DNA from: an uncultured Alistipes sp.
Lineage (GTDB): Bacteria > Bacteroidota > Bacteroidia > Bacteroidales > Rikenellaceae
Assembly (NCBI GenBank): GCA_900550925.1
Contig: URTU01000050.1
Span: 1-13,326, forward strand
Direction: 5' to 3'
DNA: 13,326 bases
The first letter of the stretch is position 1. Each line of letters begins with the position of its first letter. Below, piece after piece: positions 1 to 5,329 of the stretch. The notes beneath the pieces are model-generated. The model was not told where the DNA came from, did no database searches, and worked only from the letters and a program-made list of their open reading frames with translations. The position numbers and the translations under genes are program-made.

Positions 1-278
1 CGTCCGGGCAGCCGATAGAGATTGAGATGTCGGCATTGACCCGTACGCTCCGCGGAAGGTACTATGTGGTATTCGGAGTCTTCTCGACGGCCGACAACGC
101 CTCGCGGTTCATCGAACGTACCGTTACGGCCAATCCGGCAGTCGTGTGCCGAGCCTATCTCTTCTCGGATGGCAAGATCCTGATCAGCGGTTTCGAATCG
201 GATGAGCGTGCCGCAGCCGAAACATTCATGAAGGAGAACCGTGCGATATGTCCCGAAATGTGGATCTTCTCAAAATAA
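1..278 (+). CDS. SPOR-domain protein, C-terminal part (5' end outside the window)
   Basis: The reading frame is open from base 3 to the TAA at 276-278 with no in-frame stop, so the gene probably starts before the window. The ATG at 27 is the only visible alternative start. The last 70 or so residues look like a SPOR domain: a YYVVFGVFS strand, a helix (ADNASRFIERT), a second hydrophobic strand (KILISGF), then a helix ending in a tryptophan-containing tail (EMWIFSK). SPOR domains bind denuded peptidoglycan glycan strands, often at division sites. Bacteroidales carry proteins that end in such a domain after an HU-like N-terminal module and a transmembrane segment, and this could be the end of one. 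That larger architecture is inference. The next gene starts 63 bp downstream on the same strand, so co-transcription is possible. Confidence 0.6.
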   Translation, partial: SGQPIEIEMSALTRTLRGRYYVVFGVFSTADNASRFIERTVTANPAVVCRAYLFSDGKILISGFESDERAAAETFMKENRAICPEMWIFSK

Positions 279-341
279 CACCCGCAGCAGGCTATCCGTT
301 GCGTGGCTTGTACTCCAATACGACATCTTATGAGTAGTTTT

Positions 342-878
342 ATGCGGGACTTCGTGGCGATAGATTTCGAAACGGCGAACCGGAACGGCAGCAGCATCTG
401 CAGCATGGGCGCCGTCATTGTCCGCGACGGACGCCGTTGCGACGATTTCTACAGCCTCGTCCGCCCCGCCCCGAACTATTACAGCCGTTTTACGACCGCA
501 ATTCATGGCCTTACGCGCGCCGATACCGATGCAGCCGACCATTTTCCGGAGGTGTGGCAGCGTTTTGCACCTCGCATCGGCGGCCTCCCGCTGGTCGCGC
601 ACAATGCACGCTTCGACGAATGGTGCCTGCGGTCGGCTTTCGAATACTATGGGTTGGAATATCCCGATTACCGTTTTGCATGCACGCTGATCGCTTCGCG
701 GCGGTTGCTCCGCGGCCTGCCCAACTACCAGTTGCAAACGGTCTCGGAGGCATGCGGCTATTCGCTCAAGGATCATCACCATGCCCTGGCCGATGCCGAG
801 GCGTGTGCACGGATCGCAGTCCGGTTGTCGGAACTCGACGGCGGAACGATATTTGCACCCCGATTGTCGACCAAATAA
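342..878 (+). CDS. DEDDh-family 3'-5' exonuclease (DnaQ-like)
   Basis: The 178-residue product is essentially a single exonuclease domain. All five DEDDh residues are visible: D8 and E10 in FVAIDFETAN (Exo I), D92 in AHNARFD (Exo II), and H146 and D151 in HHHALADAEA (Exo III, H-x4-D). The family uses two metal ions to remove nucleotides from 3' ends of DNA or RNA. Members include the DNA polymerase III epsilon proofreading subunit and many stand-alone nucleases. There is no polymerase, GIY-YIG or BRCT extension, so this is a stand-alone enzyme with unknown substrate. The start at 342 places the first strand right at the N-terminus, as is usual. ATG at 330 (adding MSSF) and GTG at 303 are possible but less likely. 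The next small gene begins 8 bp after the stop, suggesting one transcript. Confidence 0.85.
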   Translation: MRDFVAIDFETANRNGSSICSMGAVIVRDGRRCDDFYSLVRPAPNYYSRFTTAIHGLTRADTDAADHFPEVWQRFAPRIGGLPLVAHNARFDEWCLRSAFEYYGLEYPDYRFACTLIASRRLLRGLPNYQLQTVSEACGYSLKDHHHALADAEACARIAVRLSELDGGTIFAPRLSTK

Positions 879-886
879 TATCAACA

Positions 887-1120
887 ATGGACAAAGATAA
901 GATCAATGCCTCGATCGACAAGCTGGCCGAGGAGGCTGAACGTACGGTCGACCTTATGGCGACGAAAATCGATGAGGCGACGCGTTGCGGGCGTCGTCGT
1001 ATGGCGCGCAACCGCCGTGAAATGGGCGACAGGTTTGCGGACAAGGTGTCTGAAGCCGGCGAACGGGTCGGCGAAAAGGCCGACCGGCTGGCTGACGAGA
1101 TCCGCCGCCGTACACGGTAG
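887..1120 (+). CDS. Small charged helical protein, function unknown
   Basis: This 77-residue frame starts at ATG 887, 8 bp after the exonuclease stop, and ends at TAG 1118-1120. The product is almost entirely K, R, D, E and A with hydrophobics at helical spacing. From about residue 45 on (MGDRFADKVSEAGERVGEK, then ADRLADEI) it has the look of an amphipathic or coiled-coil helix, somewhat like LEA or apolipoprotein-like proteins. There is no signal peptide, no transmembrane segment and only one cysteine (C34), so it is probably cytoplasmic. I do not recognise a family. Tight spacing and helical periodicity favour a real gene, but a fortuitous frame is not excluded. Its stop lies 8 bp from the stop of the opposite-strand transporter gene. 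Confidence 0.6.
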   Translation: MDKDKINASIDKLAEEAERTVDLMATKIDEATRCGRRRMARNRREMGDRFADKVSEAGERVGEKADRLADEIRRRTR

Positions 1121-1129
1121 AGGGCGGAT
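1100..1129. terminator. Hairpin spanning two convergent stop codons; possible weak terminator
   Basis: ATCCGCC at 1100-1106 is perfectly complementary to GGCGGAT at 1123-1129, with a 16-nt loop that could form a small inner CCG/CGG pairing. It sits at the meeting point of the small helical-protein gene and the symporter gene and includes the first gene's stop codon and the first base of the second's. No T-run follows on either strand, so intrinsic termination is uncertain. Confidence 0.3.
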
Positions 1130-2484
1130 TAGAGATTCAGGAATCCCAACTGGTTCAGCAGTACGAACAGTATGCAGACCGGTGCCACCCACCGCAGGAT
1201 GAAGACGAACAGGCGGATGTTGATGAACCGGACCGTATGGTTGTTGGTGATTTCGTTTTCGAGCACGTCGCGCTTGACCTTCCATCCGACGAACAGGCAT
1301 GTGAATATTCCGCCGAGCGGGAGCATGATATTGGCGGTCAGATAGTCCAGCGAATCGAAAATATTCTTGCCGCAGATGGTCCAGTCGCTGAGCAGGCTGA
1401 ACGACAGCGAACAGATGCTTCCGAAGATCAGCATCGCGATTGTCGTGATCCATGCGGCGGCCGCCCGCGAGCGGTTCCACTGTTCGTGGACATAGGCCGT
1501 GACCACCTCGTGTATGGAGATTGTTGAGGTCAGCGCGGCGAGAACCAGCAGCAGGAAGAATATCGACGACCAGACAATGCTGAATGACAATCCGTGGAAT
1601 ATGTTTGGCAGCGTGATGAAAACGAGCGACGGGCCGGCTCCGGGGCGTATTCCGACGCTGAATACCGCCGGGAATATCATCACGGCCGCCAGAATAGCCA
1701 CCATCGTGTCGATCAGCGCCACGTTTATGGCGGTCTTTCCGATGTTGGTCGATTTGTCGAAGTACGAGGCGTAGACGATCATGCAGCCGAGACCGACCGA
1801 GATCGAGAAGAATGCCTGGCCGATTGCGTTGAGTACGACTGAGGAGTTGACTTTCGAGAAGTCGGGCCGGAAGAGGAAGCGAAGGCCTTCGCCGCCGCCG
1901 GGCATCGTTATCGAGCGGATACAGAGTACGATGAGTATGATGAACAGCAGCGGCATCATGATTTTTGCAGAACGTTCGATGCCCTTCTGTACGCCGAGCA
2001 GGATGATGACATGTGTCAGTATGACGAATGCGGCGGTTGCGACGAGCGGTTTCCAGGGGTTTGAGATGAACTGGTTGAAGTAGGCTTCGTACTGTTCCGG
2101 GGTACTGTATTGCGCGAGTGCTCCGGTGATCGACTGGAAGGTGTAGTTTAGGGTCCAGCCGGCCACGACCGCATAGAAGGCGTAGATGAGGAATGCTGCC
2201 AGGACGCCGTTGTAGCCGATTGCACACCAGGCGGTGTGCGGGGCGAGTTTCTTGTATGCACCGACGGCGTTGAGGTTTGTATGGCGGCCGACGAAGAATT
2301 CGGCAACGAGCAGCGGGATTCCGAATACGAGTATGCATATCAGATAGATTATCAGAAAGGCACCGCCGCCGCCTTCGCCGGCAATGTATGGGAATCGCCA
2401 GATGTTTCCCAATCCGACGGCGCTTCCGACCGATACCAGTATGGCACCGAGTTGGCTGCCGAATTTCGCTCGATTGTGTGTCAT
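1129..2484 (-). CDS. Sodium-dependent amino-acid symporter, NSS (SLC6/LeuT) family
   Basis: The 451-residue protein is highly hydrophobic, with about 11 predicted membrane helices, the usual layout for bacterial NSS members such as TnaT and MhsT. The family signature is in helix 1: SAVGLGNIWRFPY with A22, N27 and R30 at the LeuT positions for sodium binding and the extracellular gate. Helix 6 has the expected unwound segment (QAFFSISVGLG), with serine where LeuT has the sodium-binding threonine. Family members couple the inward sodium gradient to amino-acid uptake across the inner membrane. The substrate cannot be read from sequence. The start at 2484 (MTHNRAKFGSQLG) gives the standard short cytoplasmic N-terminus. 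The gene is alone on its strand here, with a -7-like box 51 bp upstream and a convergent neighbour 8 bp beyond its stop. Confidence 0.93.
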   Translation of the reverse strand: MTHNRAKFGSQLGAILVSVGSAVGLGNIWRFPYIAGEGGGGAFLIIYLICILVFGIPLLVAEFFVGRHTNLNAVGAYKKLAPHTAWCAIGYNGVLAAFLIYAFYAVVAGWTLNYTFQSITGALAQYSTPEQYEAYFNQFISNPWKPLVATAAFVILTHVIILLGVQKGIERSAKIMMPLLFIILIVLCIRSITMPGGGEGLRFLFRPDFSKVNSSVVLNAIGQAFFSISVGLGCMIVYASYFDKSTNIGKTAINVALIDTMVAILAAVMIFPAVFSVGIRPGAGPSLVFITLPNIFHGLSFSIVWSSIFFLLLVLAALTSTISIHEVVTAYVHEQWNRSRAAAAWITTIAMLIFGSICSLSFSLLSDWTICGKNIFDSLDYLTANIMLPLGGIFTCLFVGWKVKRDVLENEITNNHTVRFINIRLFVFILRWVAPVCILFVLLNQLGFLNL

Positions 2485-2534
2485 TTGACCAGAGAGTTTT
2501 TTGAAACGGAATATCGTTTTTTGAGGTTTGACGA

Positions 2535-2542
2535 CAAATATA
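2535..2542 (-). promoter_or_regulatory. Candidate Bacteroidetes -7 box for the NSS symporter
   Basis: The minus strand reads TATATTTG here, an exact match to TAnnTTTG. Transcription would start near 2528-2530, giving a leader of about 45 nt. No good TTTG -33 element lies at the usual distance. Instead a small perfect dyad (ATCCG-AAAA-CGGAT, 2552-2565) lies just upstream and could be an operator or chance. Confidence 0.5.
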
Positions 2543-2712
2543 AACAGAAAAATCCGAAAACGGATGTCCCGGAACCGGACGGACGGCAGGCAGAATAGAC
2601 TGTTCTATAAGCAGATGTGGCGATAATCGAAGTTTTTGAAACAGACCCGGCACCAAAATGCGGAATAGTGTAGCCGGATGGCCTTGAAATAGCGAAAATC
2701 GTAATCTGGATA

Positions 2713-2720
2713 TATTTTTG
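2713..2720 (+). promoter_or_regulatory. Second TAnnTTTG box, upstream of a structured segment
   Basis: TATTTTTG matches the Bacteroidetes -7 consensus and is identical to the box at 2897. The hairpin arm CCGTTCG begins at the very next base. No -33 TTTG is visible at 19-21 bp. It could start a long mdh leader or a separate small RNA, or be a chance match in AT-rich DNA. Confidence 0.3.
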
Positions 2721-2871
2721 CCGTTCGTGTGTTTTTCTCTGCGGCTGCCGAACGGATGCTCAGTTCCGGGACAGTTCGCTCGCTTACGTTGTCGGGATGC
2801 CGCATCCGATTCGCTACGGATGTCGCACATGGCTCGGTATCATCAATATTGCACGGTCTAATGCGCGAAAA

Positions 2872-2904
2872 ATTGCATATATTCACGAAAAAATGTTATT
2901 TTTG
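2872..2904 (+). promoter_or_regulatory. Probable mdh promoter
   Basis: TATTTTTG at 2897-2904 is an exact TAnnTTTG box, with a partial -33 element (ATTG, 2872-2875) 21 bp upstream, within the spacing known for Bacteroidetes sigma-ABfr promoters. Transcription should start near 2909-2911, leaving a leader of about 70 nt before the ATG at 2982. Confidence 0.6.
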
Positions 2905-2912
2905 CCACGTGT

Positions 2913-2940
2913 AACGCCTGTTGGCGTTGCAATGTTGCAA
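2913..2940 (+). other. mdh 5' leader hairpin and duplicated TTGCAA palindrome
   Basis: AACGCC (2913-2918) pairs with GGCGTT (2923-2928) across a TGTT loop, so the transcript would begin with a hairpin close to its 5' end. It is followed by two copies of TTGCAA (2927-2932 and 2935-2940) separated by TG. The hairpin could stabilise the message, and the TTGCAA pair could be a binding site for a dimeric protein. Both roles are inference. Confidence 0.4.
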
Positions 2941-2981
2941 ACAATCGCAGATCAGAAGTTTAACTTAATACGTTTTTAGTT

Positions 2982-3980
2982 ATGAAGTATCTGACAGAAG
3001 AGAAACTGACGATCGTCGGCGCTGCCGGCATGATCGGTTCAAACATGGCCCAGACCGCACTGATGATGCATCTGACGCCTAACATCTGCCTTTACGACCC
3101 GTTCGCACCCGCTCTGGAAGGCGTGGCCGAAGAGTTGTACCACTGTGCCTTCGAAGGCGCAAATCTGACATTTACCTCCGATATCAAGGAGGCATTCACC
3201 GGTGCCAAATATATCGTATCGTCGGGCGGCGCTGCCCGCAAGGCAGGCATGACCCGCGAAGACCTCCTGAAAGGGAATGCCGCTATCGCAGCCGAACTGG
3301 GCAAGAATATCAAGACCTACTGCCCCGATGTTAAACATGTCGTCGTGATCTTCAACCCGGCCGATATTACCGGTCTTATTACGCTGCTCTACTCGGGCCT
3401 GAAACCGAACCAGCTGACTACGCTGGCTGCTCTGGACAGCACCCGTCTGCAGCACGAACTGGTGAAATATTTCGGTCTGCCCGCATCGGAGATTCAGAAC
3501 TGCCGTACCTACGGCGGCCACGGCGAACAGATGGCCGTATTCGCTTCGACAACAAAGATCGCCGGCGAACCCCTCTCGAAACTCATCGGTACGCGTATGC
3601 CCGAGAGCGACTGGAATGATCTGCGTCAGCGTGTCATCCAGGGCGGTAAACACATTATCGAACTTCGCGGACGTTCGTCGTTCCAGAGCCCGGCCTATCT
3701 GTCGATCGAGATGATCGCTGCGGCAATGGGTGGAGCTCCGTTCCGCTGGCCGGCCGGTGTATATGTACACAGCGACGGTTTCGACCACATAATGATGGCA
3801 ATGGAGACCACGATCGGCGCCGACGGTGTTCACTACCGTGTTGTCGAGGGTACTCCCGAGGAGCACAAGGCTCTTGAGCAGAGCTACGAGCACCTCTGCA
3901 AGATGCGTGACGAGGTGATCGAGATGGGTGTTATCCCCGCAATTGACCAGTGGTCTACGCTCAACCCCAACCTCAAGTAG
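2982..3980 (+). CDS. mdh: Malate dehydrogenase
   Basis: This enzyme interconverts malate and oxaloacetate with NAD(H). In anaerobic Bacteroidales it usually works in the reductive direction on the path to fumarate and succinate. The 332-residue protein has the lactate/malate dehydrogenase plan: Rossmann motif GAAGMIG at 13-19, D39 at the end of the second strand (LYD, favouring NAD over NADP), the substrate loop RKAGMTR at 86-92 with both arginines expected of a malate enzyme, N124 in FNPAD, D151 and R154 in DSTR, and catalytic H179 in YGGHGEQ. The loop has alanine where many malate dehydrogenases have proline (RKPGM). The length is normal and the ATG at 2982 gives the usual short N-terminus. 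It is a single-gene unit with its own promoter and a shared terminator downstream. Confidence 0.93.
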   Translation: MKYLTEEKLTIVGAAGMIGSNMAQTALMMHLTPNICLYDPFAPALEGVAEELYHCAFEGANLTFTSDIKEAFTGAKYIVSSGGAARKAGMTREDLLKGNAAIAAELGKNIKTYCPDVKHVVVIFNPADITGLITLLYSGLKPNQLTTLAALDSTRLQHELVKYFGLPASEIQNCRTYGGHGEQMAVFASTTKIAGEPLSKLIGTRMPESDWNDLRQRVIQGGKHIIELRGRSSFQSPAYLSIEMIAAAMGGAPFRWPAGVYVHSDGFDHIMMAMETTIGADGVHYRVVEGTPEEHKALEQSYEHLCKMRDEVIEMGVIPAIDQWSTLNPNLK

Positions 3981-4181
3981 TTGGAGAGAGTCTGTCGGAG
4001 GGGTGCCCAATGATGGACGGCAATCATCCGAAATCGGCTGACGGCATTTGCATGCAGTCGGTAAGGATTTGGGGGATCGTCCAGAGAGAGGGCCGCGTTA
4101 TGAGCGGGCCGACGGGATGAAAGCCGGAGAGCCCACGTACAGTAAGCCCTGTAATCCGCACAGATAACACACATAAAAATG

Positions 4182-4217
4182 AAAACGGCCGCAACTGAAT
4201 GGTTGCGGCCGTTTTTT
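4182..4217. terminator. Strong bidirectional terminator between mdh and ompH-B
   Basis: A perfect 14-bp stem (4182-4195 with 4202-4215, core ACGGCCGCAAC) closes a 6-nt TGAATG loop. A T-run (4212-4217) follows on the plus strand, and A-runs on the left flank give a U-rich tail on the minus strand. It can therefore end mdh and the uppS-bamA-ompH operon, whose last stop codon begins 15 bp away. Confidence 0.9.
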
Positions 4218-4231
4218 GTTCAGAGGGATGA

Positions 4232-4768
4232 TTATTCCTGAGCGGGTGCGGGAGTGTCGGTTATTCCGAGCTCCTTCTTCACCAGCGGCAGGATATCGGT
4301 TACCTGAGCCTCGTCGACGTAGATCAGGCTTCCCATCGAAAGGTCGAATATTGCAGTGAAACCGCCCTCCTTGGCCACCTTTGATATGGCATCGTTGGCT
4401 TTCTGGAAAATCGGGGCATATACCTCTTCCTGTTTCTTGCTGAAATCTTCGCTGGCGATCTGACGGAATTCGTTTTCGCGGGCCTTGGAGTCGCTCAGCT
4501 CCTTCTCCTTGATCGAACGCTGCATGTCGGTCATCGAGGCCTGGTTCTTCTGGTACTCGGCGAAAAGGTTGTTGAATTCAACGGTCAGGGCTTCGATCTG
4601 TTCGTTGAGCTCTTTGGCATAGGCTTCCAGATCGGTATTGGCCTGCGCAGTTTCGGGCATGGAAGCGATCAGTTCCTGCGAATTGATACGACCGAACTTC
4701 TGTGCGAAGAGTGCCGTAGAGCTGAACATGAACGCTGCGAGAAGGGTCAGTTTAAAAAGTTTTTTCAT
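4232..4768 (-). CDS. OmpH/Skp-family periplasmic chaperone (second copy)
   Basis: The 178-residue product has a signal peptide (MKKLFKLTLLAAFMF, cleavage likely near ALFAQ-K), then a short strand (FGRINSQELIASMPE) and a long charged helical stretch at about residues 40-115 that would form one arm of the Skp prefoldin-like trimer. A strand-rich end (FTAIFDLSMGSLIYVDEAQVTDIL) completes the body domain. Skp/OmpH proteins hold unfolded outer-membrane proteins in the periplasm before delivery to BamA. It ends in a proline/alanine/glutamine tail. It is the last gene of the operon, 30 bp after the first ompH copy, with a very AT-rich spacer before its ATG. The two copies share layout but differ widely in sequence, so they may divide clients or form mixed trimers (inference). 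Confidence 0.88.
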   Translation of the reverse strand: MKKLFKLTLLAAFMFSSTALFAQKFGRINSQELIASMPETAQANTDLEAYAKELNEQIEALTVEFNNLFAEYQKNQASMTDMQRSIKEKELSDSKARENEFRQIASEDFSKKQEEVYAPIFQKANDAISKVAKEGGFTAIFDLSMGSLIYVDEAQVTDILPLVKKELGITDTPAPAQE

Positions 4769-4798
4769 AAAAAAGTATTTTAAAGTTTTTTAACAGTG

Positions 4799-5305
4799 TT
4801 ATTTAATCAGTTTGATGATCTCCTCCGTCTTGTCGATTCCTGTTGAATAATAGAGCAGGGTGGCATTCGAGGCGATGTCGATTACCATGTCGAATCCGTT
4901 AGCCTTCGAGTAGTCGGCAATGGCCTTGAAGACCTTCTCCTGAATGGGCTGTATCAGCTCGATACGTTTTTTCATCAGTGTGCCGTCGTTGCCGAATATC
5001 GACTCCTGGAATTTGGTAGCCTCCTGCTCCTTGTCGAGAATGGCCTGTTCGCGTGCGTCGCGGGCCGAAGTCGAGAGGTTGGCCTTCTGGGCCTGATAGT
5101 TGTTGTATAGGGTGGCTACGGCTTCGAATTTGGCATCGACCTGCTGCTGGTATGTTTCGGCCAGGTTGTCGAGTTCGGTTATGGCGTTGTTGTAGTCGTT
5201 GATCGACTTGAAGATCTTTTCGCTGTTTACCACCATATAGTTCTGAGCCGAGAGGGCTCCGATACAGCCGACTGCGGCCAGTATCGTCAAAATAATCTTT
5301 TTCAT
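4799..5305 (-). CDS. OmpH/Skp-family periplasmic chaperone (first copy)
   Basis: This 168-residue protein has a signal peptide (MKKIILTILAAVGCIGALSAQ) followed by the family's first strand (NYMVVNSEKIFKSI), a long helical arm rich in Q, A, E and K (about residues 40-110) and a closing segment with FDMVIDIASNATLLYYS, the usual OmpH ending. Like its neighbour it should act in the periplasm as a holdase for outer-membrane proteins. It starts 24 bp after the bamA stop, so it is translated from the same message. It is shorter than the second copy and lacks the proline-rich tail. I see no separate promoter in the 24-bp gap. Confidence 0.88.
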   Translation of the reverse strand: MKKIILTILAAVGCIGALSAQNYMVVNSEKIFKSINDYNNAITELDNLAETYQQQVDAKFEAVATLYNNYQAQKANLSTSARDAREQAILDKEQEATKFQESIFGNDGTLMKKRIELIQPIQEKVFKAIADYSKANGFDMVIDIASNATLLYYSTGIDKTEEIIKLIK

Positions 5306-5329
5306 AGCTGCGAAATTTTATCTGTTCAA

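Larger units (their letters stand above)
2485..2981. other. 497-bp intergenic region between divergent symporter and mdh
   Basis: I see no convincing protein gene in this gap. The left end holds the symporter promoter box. The middle (2595-2608 and 2713-2822) holds several perfect short inverted repeats, including ATAGA/TCTAT, CCGTTCG/CGAACGG (2721-2727 with 2749-2755) and CATCCG/CGGATG (2803-2808 with 2817-2822), and a plus-strand TATTTTTG box at 2713-2720. The right end is AT-rich and carries the probable mdh promoter and leader. A 61-codon plus-strand frame from GTG 2729 to 2914 reads through the hairpins and resembles no known protein. Confidence 0.6.

Noticed and set aside
881..2830. Long minus-strand open frame (649 codons) overlapping the symporter gene
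   Set aside because: It is another frame of the same strand as the symporter. The product is R/H/P-rich low-complexity with no domain, as expected from GC-biased codons.
2729..2914. 61-codon plus-strand frame before mdh
   Set aside because: It starts at GTG inside a hairpin, reads through AT-rich promoter sequence and resembles nothing known.
3039..4010. Minus-strand open frame of 323 codons opposite mdh
   Set aside because: It mirrors the codon usage of mdh. The product has no domain, and mdh retains all catalytic residues.
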